DNA of 64,000 nt, taken from positions 14,671,366 to 14,735,365 of the forward strand of contig NC_088777.1 in NCBI RefSeq assembly GCF_954871325.1. Reading direction: 5' to 3'. This document shows positions 10,801-22,372 of the stretch, one piece after another. Positions within the stretch are counted from its first letter, which is position 1. Each line of letters starts with the position of its first letter. The translations under genes were made by a program, and so were the position numbers. The notes beneath the pieces were generated by a model. It did no database searches. It was not told where the DNA came from and worked only from the letters and a program-made list of their open reading frames with translations. This DNA is from Gordionus sp. m RMFG-2023. Taxonomy: Eukaryota; Nematomorpha; Gordioida; Chordodea; Parachordodidae.

Positions 10801-13800
10801 TTTATCACCATATGAAAAAGGTTGGGAGAGGGGACACTTGTTTAATAATACTCTTCTACTGATCCTATATTAACATTTTGACGATGAGCTTGCTTGCTGG
10901 AAGTCGAGGGGGACAAATATTAAACACGTATAGCTCTTATGACTCAACAATAACATATAAGATAAGAAATTCTTCATCAACATTAGCTCTAATATTCTTG
11001 AGTTCTATAAAATCCTCTCCGCTTTTCTCATCTTCTTAATCAAGTCAATGTCATGTTTTTGAAAAGTATTACATAAAAAAGTTGTATAATTAAATAAAAA
11101 AATTTGGAATAAGTATTGAATCCAATATTTTTCTTGCTTCTGAGGAAATATTTCTTTCAAGACATTGTGATATTTCAGTATAAAGCATTAATAATCGGCT
11201 CTTCTAACCCCAAAAAGCTATTACTGCTTGATGGCGGAGACTCGATCTCGTTGGACAAGCTTACAATTTCTTTCTCCCTGTTGGACAAGGAGTTTCAGAG
11301 ATAATTATTTATATGACTAGAAATTTAGATAAATATTACGCAACTAAAATTTGTAAATAATAGGTAAATTACGCCAAGGAAAACTTGAAATCGAAATTAA
11401 TTGATAAAATAACTTATTAGATGAATGTGATAAATAAATGTAATTAAATATATATATATGAGATAGGAATAAATATTAAAAATATAAATTAATATTAACA
11501 ATAATATTTTTGAAAAATATAATCCGGCATCTGCATTTTTTGGCTTGGGGGGGGGGGGGGGGGGTTTGCTTCCCCCTCCCCCCCGCTGCGTACGCCTATG
11601 TATTTTCATATTTACATTTCTTTAATTTTTTTAAATATTATATCAGTTCTATATTTGAAATTTTTTTAAAATTAAGACGCGATTTTATGGGATCGGGAAA
11701 TTTTATAATTATAGCCAATAACCGATATGTAAAAAAAATAAAAATTGGCTTAATCCGTCCTATAAAAAAATATTGGTTCATCCCTATAACCAAATTTTTT
11801 TAAGAAAATATATAAAAATAAAACGGTTTTTTTGATTGGAACTTTTCCTTTTTTGGTTGGGAATCTCTATATCAACAATGTTTTAAGAGAAAGAATTTTA
11901 GTTGGCATAAAAATCAATTATTTAAATCAATATTTTTAATAAAATTTTATTTAAAAATTTTGATCAAATACTTAATATAAAAAAAGACAAAGACTTAGGT
12001 TATTTTAGAATTAAATAGTGCTGTAAACATTTTTAAAAAAATCGAACGCGTTCGCGTTCAACGTTCATTAACAAAAATCGAACGCGTTCACGTTCAAATT
12101 CAAAAAAAGGAACGTATTCAAGTTCATGAACGCGTTCATGCGTTCAAAATTTTATGATAAATTTTTTTTTAAATTTAATTTAATATAAATAAATGCCTTA
12201 TATTTTTCAACACAATATATTAGCCATGATAAAAAAATAATAGTTTTATTTTGATAATATAATTATAAATACAATATAATAGAGCGATAAAAAAATAAAT
12301 TTATAAAAATTTTTTCTTAATTACTAATATTAAAATGCCTTATTATAATTAACTATATATATATATATTATGTAATTATTTTTACTTAGAACAATTAAAA
12401 TAAATTATTAACTGGCTATATAGTTATACATATTATATAATATAAAATAATTAATGTTACAATCAGATGTCTTTTTAAATTGGAGCTTGAAGATGTTGAC
12501 ACTGATATAATACTTTTTGGACACATTTTACATTTGGTAACTATTGAATTACCTTTTGATTTTAAAACAGTGAAATATTTTTGATATTTGGGCCATGGTA
12601 ATTCTAATTCATCTAATATTGAATTTTGATTTTCAGAATCTGATGATGAAATATTTATATCCATGCAAATGCTAATCTATTAAATTAAAATATAAAATAT
12701 TCAAATTAATAAACTTTAATCTTATCTTCTCTAGCAGTAGCACGTTATGGTACGTTAATTGCAATATGAACGAGGAAAAAGTAAAAACAGCTGATTAAAA
12801 AATATAAGACTTTTTTGTTAAAAAATTGGATTAAATATTAATTTTTCAAATAAATAAAAATATAAGACTTTTTTGTTAAAAAATGCGGATTAATATTAAT
12901 TTTTCAAATAAATAAAAATAAAAAGTGTTTTTAAAATTGAACGAACGTAAAATTGAACGCGTTCATCAAAGAAAAGGAACGCGTTCACGTTCAAAGTTCG
13001 TCAAAAAAAAGGAACGCCGTTCATCACCTTTTTTCAAAAAAACGAACTTCGTTCATACAACACTAGAATAAAATAATTTTTATATAAAAATACTAAATTA
13101 TACTAGTAATCATAACTTATTAGATAAAAAAAATGTATTTAATTGTTTAAATTTTTGATTGACTTAATTGTTAAATTCTAATCTCAATGTAGGACAAATT
13201 ATTTAATAAACCCTCTATCTAAAAAAAGGGTTATCTACTGTTTGGGTCCAGACAGTCCAGAAAAATGAAGACTCTGAGATTTAGTAAAAATAACGGAAAC
13301 ATCAGTTTTTTTAGCATTTACCATAAAAATAATTTTATCATTACAATTAGAATAATTCAATACAATTTAGAAATAATATTCAATTTGTTTTTTTTAAATT
13401 TTATTAGAGAATTATCATATTTCCCAAAATCTAGATGTTAAAATTAAATCGATTTTTATGCCTAACTTTGACACTGCGTTGCAACTTTTCATCTATTAGA
13501 CATTAGTGTTTGAATTTAATTGCCTAAAAGAAAAATAATAACCAATTTTCTCATTGCTTATTAACAGAGATTGGAACCGGAACTTTAAACCCTTAAAACC
13601 GGTTCAAGGCTAAGAACCAAGATCTTTTTAAAATTTTTAGGAACCAGAACCATTTTTTTAATATTCAAAAACCTGTTATTTCTCTACCTCTCTCCCTTAT
13701 TTTGTTCTTACATTTCACACTTTATTTCCTTTTTTTTCTCTATCGTCAACTTGATTTTTTTAAATCTATTTTAATTAATTAAATATTTTTTTATTTTCTT

Positions 13801-16800
13801 AATAATCAGTTGGTTATACCGCATTAAACCATCTGTTGTGCACGAGCCTTTTACTCCTTTGGAAATGCCGGATTTGTGCTTGAATTGGAACGATAATACA
13901 AAAACACCTCCCAATCAAGTTATAATCTTACAAATTTTGTCCTTATATTTTAAAAATTTATGTTTCAAAAAATTATTTATAATTTTGACGGTAAAATCTT
14001 TGCTATTCATGATTCTTGAATTCCATAAAAAATGGAAATGGTGATACAATGCTACATACCATAATATAGTTGTTTTACCGGTTTCAAATTTAGAAATGTG
14101 CTATGAATCATGAATAAAATATTTGTAGTCAAAATTTTTAATTTGCAGGGCTATAAAATGAAATTCTTCTACCTACCTAATTTTTTAAAAATAATATTTA
14201 ATTTTGGTGTCAACCATATCAATAAAAGCAGTAGTGTCATTAGGGAGAAACATCAACTTCACGATATTTTATAATTTAGTATAACTTTTTTCAACACGTC
14301 TAAATAAAAATAACTGACTTTTTACCACCCCTATATGACAAAATAAAAAATAATATCAGACATCCTCACGGGTAATTATTTTAATTTCGGTTCGGACTTT
14401 TATTTTTAGGACCCGACCCGAGTTTTTAAATTTAGTCATTCGAAATAATTAATATTTTGATCCATTATGGAAATCGCAATTTTTGCCGAGTTAATAAATT
14501 CATTTTGCATATGATTGCCAAGATGATGATCGTGGATTTCATCATTAAGGATTCGGGAAGATGAAGATGAAGATGTTATACTGACATATCAAACTTGGAT
14601 TATAATGAAATAGTGCCCCAAAAATTATCGTTTATTGATTCCAAAACCACCCGCCAATGCTTCTTTTAATTATCTATGAGTCGTTCAAATTCCTTATTGA
14701 TTATTTGATTTTAATTTAATCGATTCTTAAATATAACCCAATCGCTAACACTAATACCCTGCTTTTATTAAAATTTATTGTTTATAACAGGTTTAAAAAG
14801 TGTTCCCATTCATTAAATCTTTCATTAATAGAATGGCTTTATTTACAAGAATGAAAATAATAATTAAAATAGTTCATAAAAATTAGCCAGCCCTAGCGGT
14901 GGTCCCGGCTATTATTACCTAAGCACGGTCCTATTCCCAAATCGTTTTAAACGTAAAATACTGGTTTCAAGACTGTTTTTGTTAAAAAGTATTATTTTGG
15001 AAGATAAGTTATTTAATTATCAAATTTATAAAAAATTTGATATTTCCTTGCATAATAACATATTCCATTTTTTCTTCTGTTTTTTTATTCTATCCTTTTT
15101 AATTTTATTATTTAATATAATATTTATTTAATTTTCTATTAATTTCTTGTTAAAAAATAGTTAAGATGGGAACCCTTCGATTTACCTGCAAACGATAAAA
15201 AGGTAGATTTTATACAAGGACTTAGAACTCTTTGCGGGTGCGGTGATCCATGTATGAGAAATGGAATCAACATTTACATATATTCGGCCAACCAATCGAT
15301 GATTAATAAGTTTTTTTTAAATATTTTAATTTATAGACATACAGATTATTTGAATCTTCTGGTAATCAAAGATCCTTTCATAATTAAAACTATTTATGCG
15401 TGGAAAATTCTGCTAGGCTGGGATAAGTTTAGTTAAAGAAAAAAGAAAGGAAGGAAGAAATAAAGTTTAAAAAAGAGTATATAGTATTTATGTATATATT
15501 GACATTTCTTTTTTTACAGAGCCTTTTACAATTCAGACGGCGACTTTTTGATAGGTTTAATTATTAATTATTATTTACTATTTATTTATTATTTAACTCA
15601 TAAAAAATATATGGTGCCCGTTATATCACTGAATATAAAAAAATTTAGACAACAGGGAGAATACATCCAGGTTTTCCATCTTTCTTTATAGGTGGATAGG
15701 AGTACTTACAGGGTATTTTCGTCTATACCACACCCATATTTTGTTTTGTTCGTAGGGTTTTTGTCACCAATTTCTTTAGATGACTTCGCATAACTGTTAT
15801 CAGATTCAATCCATCCCAGACAATGGAATCTATTAACTTTTATTAGCCCCCAGGAGACGTTGTCACTCTCGCCATTTTAGGCATTGGGAAAGGGAAACTA
15901 TATTATATCAAAGCATTTTAATTGCAAAAGCATTGTATAAAGTCAAAAGTCTAACCAAGGCTGGAAGCAGTCCTGTCCAGGTAACGTCAGTTGAACGCAT
16001 CTCAACCAATTTATAGCATCCTTTGAACACGTCCCTTCTGACGAAATAATCTTTTTTTATACTGAAAATTTAAAAAAAATAGTTAAAATTTTCATAAAAT
16101 TAAATAAAATGACCTTGTGAGGTATCTTAAATAAATTCATTCTTATTTAAGTGGACCCTTGCATAAAATAAATGATCACATGTTAATTTATTGACCAAAT
16201 AACCATTCAAGATTGCAAGTTTTGGCAAAATTGGCAGTTTAAACTTTCGCAGGAAACTACTTGGTTTGCTTGCAAAGGGAACTTTTTCACATCTGGTGAT
16301 AAGCTAGAACCAGAAAGATAGTTCAACTCCAAGTTATCATCATCTTGAATTTTTGGGGTTAGAAGTGAAAATAACTTTGCACTAGAATATATGAATAGTA
16401 AATTTTGAAAAGATAATTTTTTATTTGTTTATTGGGGTGGATATATGGGATGGGAATGGAAGAGGACGCGTCTCATCAGGTATAACATCTTTGAGACGCA
16501 TTCCCTCCTAAAAATTATAGACAAGGTGGACTTTTGACTTTTATGAAAATGAATGATAGTTTTTTTTTTTAAATTGCTCATTTAAAATTACAAAAATTGT
16601 ATTATAATATTCTTGTATTTTTTTTAAATATTTCAAATAAAATATTTTCCACTTAGTACCTCAAATCGGAACGCTGAAAATTACAACGGAATTCGGCAAG
16701 ATGGTGATCTCACCAGGCCAGATTTGTGTCGTTCAGGTTTTTGAATATAATTGAAAAATTAAATTAAATGGTGGTATAATAAAATTTATATTTTTGCATT

Positions 16801-19800
16801 TGAGATTTTAATTTTTAATTGCACGATTTCTTAAAGAAAAACGCCCGATTTGATCCGGAAAAACAAAAATAAAGAAAAATATTGGGTTGAGTAAAAAATA
16901 TATAATTGTTTCAGATAACATTGGAAAATTTATAAGGCTGTATTCTGGTTCGACTTATTTGATACTTAGTGCTGTTTAGGCTAGGCTAAACAGCTTTTGA
17001 ACTAGGGCACCCTATTCTGTTTGTTTTTTTAAGTGTTTCATCGTTATTTTTTAGTTTTGTTTTTTCGTTTTTATTTTTTATATGGGGGAGGGGTGATTTA
17101 GTCGAAGCTAAACAGCTGGCTGTTTATTAATAGTCTAACCAGGATACGGTTTAAGTGCTATAAGAAAATAAGAATTAGAGTTTTTTCTCGTAAATAATAT
17201 TTATATATACATTAGGAATATTTTAATTTACCGAGATTGACTCATTCTAAATAAGATATTTAAAATCAAATTCCGGCCTAATCGAGATAGCGAGAATGCA
17301 TAGGTCAGACTCCGGCAGCAGATTTGTGCAAGGATATAGATAATACCTGAGGGGGGAGGGAAAGAAAATAAATAAAGGTTGTAAGTTATAACAAATGTGA
17401 TAAAGGTATAAAATGAAATCCCACCATTATATATTTTTTTCTCTTTAATTAACCCATGATAGGTTTTTTGTGGTATATCTACATCTCTCGATTTTGATAT
17501 TACAAATATATTTTTAAATATTTTATACTCCATTTTTTCAATTTTTGCAAAGCCTATTTTTTAATTTTTTTAAAATTCGTACCGGGTCGAACCTAATATT
17601 TTTTAAATTCGGGTCGGCTTTATTTGATATATTTTAAATTTTTTGCAAGAAACAAGGCGCCAATCAGTTGAAAAATTTCGTGGTGTTTTTTCACGGTTAT
17701 TATATTTATTCGTAACTATTTTTTACCAAAATAGCAAGGTATGAGATTCAGTATCGATATAACCGAATCTTCGAGGGGTTATATCCTAGAAACTTTCAAT
17801 CGTCATTTTGAACTGCCTTACTTAGGACCTATCGGTAATTATTTGATACCATTTTTTTTTTAAATATCTGATAAAAAAAACGCAACAATACGAATTTTGG
17901 ATAGTGACACGAGCAAACTTAAAATTAAAATGATTTTATTTTTTTGTTGGTGTCGTTAGTTCTTATTAGACATGCTGAATACCACTTTTCATTAGCCTAT
18001 TTCATTCGAAATTTTTGGCGGTCCGGACCAAAAATCGATTTCAAAAACAGGACCGAAACCCGTTTTTATTGATATTCTCGGTCTTTTTGATTGTTACTTT
18101 CACTGAATATGAATATAAATTTATAGATTATCATTTTTTTTATCGTAAGCGAATTTAATAATATATTATCTATCGTTTTGTTTATATGATTATTATGCAA
18201 AAAATATATTATTGTTTATAAATAATAATTATAAATTATTATTTATTTTTTTAAAAAAATAGAAAGTTTTTTTTATATAAAAAATTTATTATATAATTTT
18301 CAATTTCGAAGAAGAAAAAATAAAATTTAAGAAGAACTTTTTTTAGTGTCGTATTCATTAATAAGAAAATTAAAAAGAAAATTCAGAGAGTTGATATATA
18401 TTATATATATATTATTATAAGATTTAGTGTTGATACCTATATAGATTAAGATTTAGCATATTGAAATAAAGCACAGATCGAGTGTGAGAAATAAAATATT
18501 TATTGTAAGAACTAAAACAATTTTGAAAAGGTGCCAATGGTCAGGCTAATCCTAGGGATTTTGAAACGCCTGTCGCTGCTTTCGCTCACGTAATCGAAGA
18601 GGCGGATTATGCTATTGTTAACAAATTTCAAAACTCATTCTACGTTTGTAAACAAGTTTGATAATATTTATATAATAACATATGTAATAGATCACAATTA
18701 ACCAAATAAAGTCAAAATTTTCATAATACTTGAAATCGCAAAGCAAAAAGTTTATTTATTGCCATACTACAATTAAGCAATTTGTATCTCGAATTTTATT
18801 TTAGATTTTAGATTTGTTAAAAGTATTAAAGAAAGAGGAGAGAAGTTCCTATGGGTATCTAAAGGAACTAAAATATATATTAAATATCGTGTCTACGATA
18901 CACTCTCACACACTCCTTTAGATATATAGCAAAATAGTGAACGGTATGAACATTTAGATAGAATTGAGTGGAATGAGATATATTGAAAATATGCAGCTAA
19001 AAAATCATTGATCTTTTTTATTATTTTCTCTTCTAAGAACCATTCTCCTTTCAATGTGGTGGCTTGGCACGGGAACTATGTTCCTTATAGATACGATCTT
19101 TCCAAGTTTTGTCCAGTTAATGCGGTATCTTTTGACCACTCGGTAATTTAAAAAAATTATATACCTTTTGATTCAAATAGTGACTTTTTCGAAGGTCACT
19201 TTATTATTCATTCGTATTTTCATATCACTACGATTTATTAGTTCATTTATTCATAGTTTTGAGCCAAAATAATATTATTTAAGCCTGAAGATTTAGCTCA
19301 TAAGTAGCAGAAAGGTTTGGACCTCCATTTGCCAGATCTCGAAGCATATTTAATTTTTGGCTAAAATCTTAATCATTGACCCAAATGGCCGTTTAACAAC
19401 ATTATTTATTCGCATAAAGGACCCAAGTATATTCACCGTTTTAACCTGCCCTTCTAATCAGACCGGCGTTGCTATAGCTGATTTTGTTATCTTTCCTCCC
19501 CGATGGATAGTAACCGAACATACCTTTAGACCTCCTTATTTTCACAGTTATTTATCTATAAATATATTATTAGCTTAATTATATTTTTGTTTTATTCTCC
19601 AAACAAAATAAATGTTCTATCTTCCCTATCGCAGGTTAGGTAAATTTATATATTTGTCGCTTTATTTGCATATATTTTAATTTGTCCACATTCTTAGTTT
19701 CATTATAATAGATTTCTATTTTTTCGACAAGGTTAAGTCGGTAACTATAATTAAAGTTATCTTACCTTCATCCTTATTTAATTTTTTAAAAGAAAACCCA

Positions 19801-22372
19801 TAAATTTCCAAATTTATTTGAGTTTGTTTAAAGTATAAGCCATCAAATTAAAATTAAAATATCATTTACTAAATTATTAATAATAAAGTAAGGAAACTCT
19901 AATTTTTTATTTATAGGAGAAAAGTGTTTAAAAAATTCAATCCTTTATAAATAGTATTTTTAAACAAAATAGTTACGAGATATATTCACGTCACTAACTA
20001 ACTAATAATTATAAACAAAAATTGTCAGCGATATATATATTTAAAAAAACAAAGATCATACTACGGGAATTTAATTAAATTTTAACCAATTAACCAAAAT
20101 GCTTGCGCTTTTAATAAATTGTGACATCCAGGATTTTCTTAAAGTAGGGATTTTGAATGAATTCATAAATTTTATTGAAGGACTTAAGGATCTTTTTTAA
20201 AGCCTTTAAAAGAATTTTTAGGTTTTACACTTTTTATTTTTTAAATTTTGAAAATTTCAATTTTTGATTATTTAAAAATAAAATATTATTTACAAATTGT
20301 ATTCATATAACGAACGTATCCATTTTTTAAAAATAATTTCAAGAGAACGTTAATAAATTTTGTATTTTAAATAGGAGATTACACTTAATAATGAAAACGT
20401 AGGATTATTCTAAATTAGAAAAAAAATTTAGTGAAATTGATTTTTTGCAAAAATGTGGATATAGAACATTATAATGCTAAGCCGATGATATATAGGAACA
20501 GGAAATAATATACATAATATTATAGCATCGTTTTAGATATTATGCGATCAACTTTCGTTTATTAGATGTAATCGTATAATTCTTTTTCCTTATCTATTAT
20601 CATAAAATAAAATAAATGACAGGAAATTGCATGTCCGAGTTTATGGGTCTTATAAGTGGGAATTACGAAGCGAAGCAGGCGGGCTCCTTCAAACCTGGCG
20701 GCGCTTCGCTTCACAGCTGCATGACGCCACACGGACCAGATCTGGATTGTTTTATTAAATCTTCCGATGGCCCACTGCCGCCTTTAAAAATGGCCACTGA
20801 TTCTATTGTAATTATTATTTTTGTCATTTTTTTTTAGGAAAGGAACACAACTTGTTAGGTATTATTACCTATCTCTATCTTTTGTTATAGTGACCGTTTT
20901 ATTTCGGCTCCTTGAGATGGTATATTAAGATCAATCTAATAACTCCTGTCTATTTGACCATCTTTTGAGTAGTGACCATCTTTTAAATATATATATAAAA
21001 AAGATATCTAGTAAAATAGAACCATTTGATAATATTCTCAAAAAACATTTATTCTCAATATTTTATATTTTAACCATTTTTCACCTATGAATGCATTATT
21101 ACAAAGAATAATAAAACTGAATATTATAAATTAAATTTAGAATAAAATAAAAAATTAATTTAATAGTATAAGAAATGCCGCAGAAAGTTTCATATCAGGA
21201 AAACATTTGTAAATAATTTTTTTTTTTAAATGGAAAGATAATGAGAATGAAAACATTATCATAAAACGTAATAAAACTGATATATTAATGCTACCTTGTT
21301 GTGGTTTAAAAAAAGAAGAATTAAATTGAAATTTATGGAAAACTTTATAATTATTTCAAAAAATGAATATAATACATATTTAAATTATCAATATATTTCA
21401 GTTCAAATGTTAAATAAGAAATATAAAAAAATTTTCATTAATTAACATTCTTTATTTTGGCATCGTCTATAAAGTGATTAACTGATGAATCGCTCTAGAG
21501 TACTATACGGAGGTTCTACTGTAAATATAAACACTATGAACGATATAATTATGATATATTTTATTATAATCTAATAAGGCTATGAGCATATCAGAGCGTT
21601 TTAGCATTTAAGCGTTTGTACTCATCATAAAAAACATTAAACCTAAGTATATAGTTATAAATTACACAGGATAATTTTAAATATAATATATACACTAGAG
21701 ATCTGCAAATCATGTTTAAAAAATAATTTCGGTTTGGGCTGGGTCTGGCCTAATATTTTTAAAAAAATGCCGGGCCGCGTTGAATTTAAATTTTTAAATA
21801 GGATATCATTACAGTTTGTCAAATAAATTTATTTTTTATAAAATTGTTGCAAGGAACAAGGCGCTAATATTTTTTTATTTCTAGAATATTTTTTACAATA
21901 AAAAAATGATTTAAATAAATTGGCGGACAAATAATTTTTATTTCGGGTCTCGTGGCAAATAAAAAAATTCGGTCGAGAGACCCGGCATGACAAATTATTT
22001 TTTAAATAAAATTAGGCTTGATGCAGATCACTAATATTCACCTTATTTCGTAATTGATATAATTAGTAAGTAGACAATAAAAAAAAATTAATATGTAAAC
22101 AAACGCTTGAAATATCCAAAATTTTGGAAACCATATTTTGCAACGTCCTTTAAGTTGTTTTATATTTCATTATGCGTTCGACCGCTCTGGGATGTTTTCG
22201 TCTAGATATTTGCTAAAATGTTTAATTTGTTGAAAAGGCTTTCATGTTTGAAACGTGCCTGAGTCTTAAAGTGAGTAAATGGGGGCTTGAAACTTGTAAC
22301 AAATTGGACCCTTTCTATTACAAATGCTGGAAGGATCTGCCTGACTTATTCAAAGATCTTGGAAAGATTTAG
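7827..22372 (+). CDS. HGD: Homogentisate 1,2-dioxygenase
   Basis: Twelve exons (7827-7898, 7943-8034, 13810-13918, 15161-15309, 15520-15554, 16657-16736, 17735-17834, 18531-18655, 19038-19142, 19420-19546, 20623-20807, 22238-22372) join in phase without a stop into 437 residues; human HGD has 445. The enzyme opens the aromatic ring of homogentisate to maleylacetoacetate in tyrosine and phenylalanine breakdown, using Fe(II). The iron ligands are present as His331 and Glu337 ([11 protein letters not shown]) and His368 (MTPHGPD), and the active-site base as His288 (VSFDHSDPSIF), matching human His335, Glu341, His371 and His292. All introns are GT-AG. The first exon here starts at TAT ATG and aligns from residue 6 of human HGD, so a short coding exon upstream is likely, though ATG at 7830 could serve as a start. 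Introns 2 and 11 carry transposon insertions. The gene looks functional. Confidence 0.96.
7943..8034 (+). CDS. HGD: HGD exon b
   Basis: It follows a very short intron of 44 bases. It reads [12 protein letters not shown] near its start and ends in NKR plus two bases of a split Ser codon. Donor GTTATT is at 8035. Confidence 0.93.
8398..8423 (+). repeat. Orphan hAT-like terminus
   Basis: CAGGTGCATAGCCATCAGGG resembles the left end of the hAT copy at 44973 (CAGGCGCGTAACCAATGGGG). No partner end was found, so this may be a truncated copy or chance. Confidence 0.3.
10265..10515. mobile_element. CCGGGCC-rich repeat nested inside a hAT copy
   Basis: GCCCCCGAGCCGGACC, CCCGGGCCGTGCCCG, CCCGGGCCGC and CCGGGCCGTGTCC words are separated by A/T runs, the pattern of the family seen intact at 28186-28450. 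Its right side reads CTGCAAATGG. The ends are blurred. Confidence 0.5.
10559..10686. repeat. 64-bp tandem duplication
   Basis: Two identical 64-bp units, each beginning AAAGAGCTGCTAATTTATAT, stand head to tail. The lack of differences implies a recent duplication. Confidence 0.9.
12470..12664 (-). pseudogene. BED zinc finger N-terminus of a hAT transposase
   Basis: From an ATG at 12662-12664 the frame reads an acidic Ser-rich start, then [28 protein letters not shown] and [10 protein letters not shown]. This is the C-x2-C then H spacing of BED fingers that open many hAT transposases. No catalytic domain follows, so it is a remnant inside the 12016-13065 element. Confidence 0.6.
12799..12914. 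repeat. 58-bp tandem duplication
   Basis: TATAAGACTTTTTTGTTAAA at 12803 recurs at 12861, followed in both copies by TTAATTTTTCAAATAAATAA. The two units differ by a few bases. It lies within the hAT element at 12016-13065. Confidence 0.75.
13810..13918 (+). CDS. HGD: HGD exon c
   Basis: The acceptor ATCAG ends at 13809. After completing the split Ser codon it reads [16 protein letters not shown] and [13 protein letters not shown], matching the WLYRI-PS-H-PF segment of the family. The donor is GTTATA at 13919. Confidence 0.95.
13919..15160. other. HGD intron 3
   Basis: No coding was seen. A fragment of the CCGGGCC-type repeat (TTCGGTTCGGAC and GACCCGACCCGAG) lies near 14380-14430. Confidence 0.6.
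15161..15309 (+). CDS. HGD: HGD exon d
   Basis: It reads LRWEPFDLP, then [18 protein letters not shown] and [14 protein letters not shown], the conserved LRW-PF and GL-TLCG-GD segment. It ends two bases into a codon that exon e completes. Confidence 0.95.
15520..15554 (+). CDS. HGD: HGD exon e, 35-base exon
   Basis: This small exon encodes [11 protein letters not shown], nearly identical to the [11 protein letters not shown] of animal HGD. Acceptor TTTACAG and donor GTTTAA flank it. Confidence 0.95.
15555..16656. other. HGD intron 5
   Basis: About 1.1 kb without recognised coding or a named repeat. Confidence 0.5.
16657..16736 (+). CDS. HGD: HGD exon f
   Basis: It reads [20 protein letters not shown] followed by QICVVQ, the TEFGKM and ICV-Q motifs of the cupin core. 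The donor is GTTTTT. Confidence 0.95.
17580..17640. mobile_element. Fragment of the CCGGGCC-type repeat family
   Basis: ACCGGGTCGAACC and ATTCGGGTCGGC separated by A/T runs resemble the family; the ends are not kept. It sits in HGD intron 6, which otherwise shows nothing coding. Confidence 0.3.
17735..17834 (+). CDS. HGD: HGD exon g
   Basis: It reads [19 protein letters not shown], then [10 protein letters not shown], corresponding to RGMRFSIDV and FELP-LGPIG of the family. The last base starts a split Gly codon. Confidence 0.95.
18531..18655 (+). CDS. HGD: HGD exon h
   Basis: It reads [17 protein letters not shown] and [14 protein letters not shown], equal to the GANGLANPRDF and V-NK-QG segments of HGD. 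Acceptor GAAAAG, donor GTTTGA. Confidence 0.95.
19038..19142 (+). CDS. HGD: HGD exon i, with active-site His
   Basis: It reads [20 protein letters not shown] and ends VSFDHS. The His of FDH corresponds to human His292, the proposed catalytic base. Donor GTAATT. Confidence 0.96.
19420..19546 (+). CDS. HGD: HGD exon j, with iron-ligand His
   Basis: It reads [20 protein letters not shown], then [11 protein letters not shown] and FRPPYFH, ending one base into the Arg codon. The last His corresponds to the iron ligand His335 of human HGD. Confidence 0.97.
19547..20622. other. HGD intron 10
   Basis: About 1.1 kb of A/T-rich sequence with no feature recognised. Confidence 0.5.
20623..20807 (+). 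CDS. HGD: HGD exon k, with iron ligands Glu and His
   Basis: It reads [18 protein letters not shown] and [19 protein letters not shown], carrying the Glu and His iron ligands. Donor GTAATT at 20808. One residue more than human HGD occurs in the SFKPGG loop. Confidence 0.97.
21696..22033. mobile_element. CCGGGCC-rich inverted-repeat element, 338 bp, in HGD intron 11
   Basis: It starts TAGAGATCTGCAAATCATG and ends TTGATGCAGATCACTA, so both ends carry TAGWGATCTGCA as an inverted repeat. Inside, GGGCTGGGTCTGGCC and GCCGGGCCGCG on the left face GGTCGAGAGACCCGGC on the right. TA at each border would fit a TA target duplication of the Tc1/mariner type. There is no reading frame. Confidence 0.75.
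22238..22372 (+). CDS. HGD: HGD terminal exon
   Basis: It reads [18 protein letters not shown] and continues [13 protein letters not shown] to TAG at 22370-22372. This matches the FMFE-S-SL-V-KWGL and CW--L---F C-terminus of HGD. Confidence 0.95.
   Translation, partial: AFMFETCLSLKVSKWGLETCNKLDPFYYKCWKDLPDLFKDLGKI

Larger units (their letters stand above)
9801..11600. mobile_element. hAT transposon with perfect 8-bp target duplication
   Basis: The left end CAGGCGCGTACGCAGG and the right end, read on the other strand as CATAGGCGTACGCAGC, match at 12 of the first 15 bases. TATTTTCA flanks the element on both sides (9793-9800 and 11601-11608), a perfect 8-bp duplication typical of hAT insertion. 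Both subterminal regions are G-rich on the plus strand (12 G at 9827-9838, 18 G at 11547-11564). Only faint traces of coding remain inside. A CCGGGCC-rich repeat (about 10265-10515) and a 64-bp tandem duplication (10559-10686) lie within it, so it is old enough to have collected later events. Confidence 0.85.
12016..13065 (-). mobile_element. Non-autonomous hAT element with BED-finger remnant and GAACGCGTTC sites
   Basis: The left end TAGTGCTGTAAAC faces a right end reading TAGTGTTGTATGAACG on the other strand. The flanks GAATTAAA (12008-12015) and GAATAAAA (13066-13073) agree at 7 of 8 bases. The palindrome GAACGCGTTC occurs three times near the left end (12044, 12080, 12128) and twice near the right (12955, 12977), a layout that suggests transposase-binding sites. 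On the minus strand 12664-12416 encodes an N-terminal piece with a BED-type zinc finger pattern (WPKYQKYF, then CKMCP, then SNLKRHL); the rest of a transposase is absent. Confidence 0.7.
8035..13809. other. HGD intron 2, transposon-rich
   Basis: At 5.8 kb this is the largest HGD intron. It holds two hAT elements (9801-11600 and 12016-13065) and one orphan hAT-like end (8398). The remainder, including 8420-9800, is A/T-rich and without recognisable coding. Confidence 0.7.

Noticed and set aside
11397-11609. Frame with a poly-Pro and RRTQRGGGG start
   Set aside because: It is produced by the G run and terminal repeat of the hAT element at 9801-11600.
17228-17533. Minus-strand frame of 101 codons in an HGD intron
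   Set aside because: It has a low-complexity hydrophobic and aromatic composition typical of A/T-rich DNA, no splice support and no recognisable motif.
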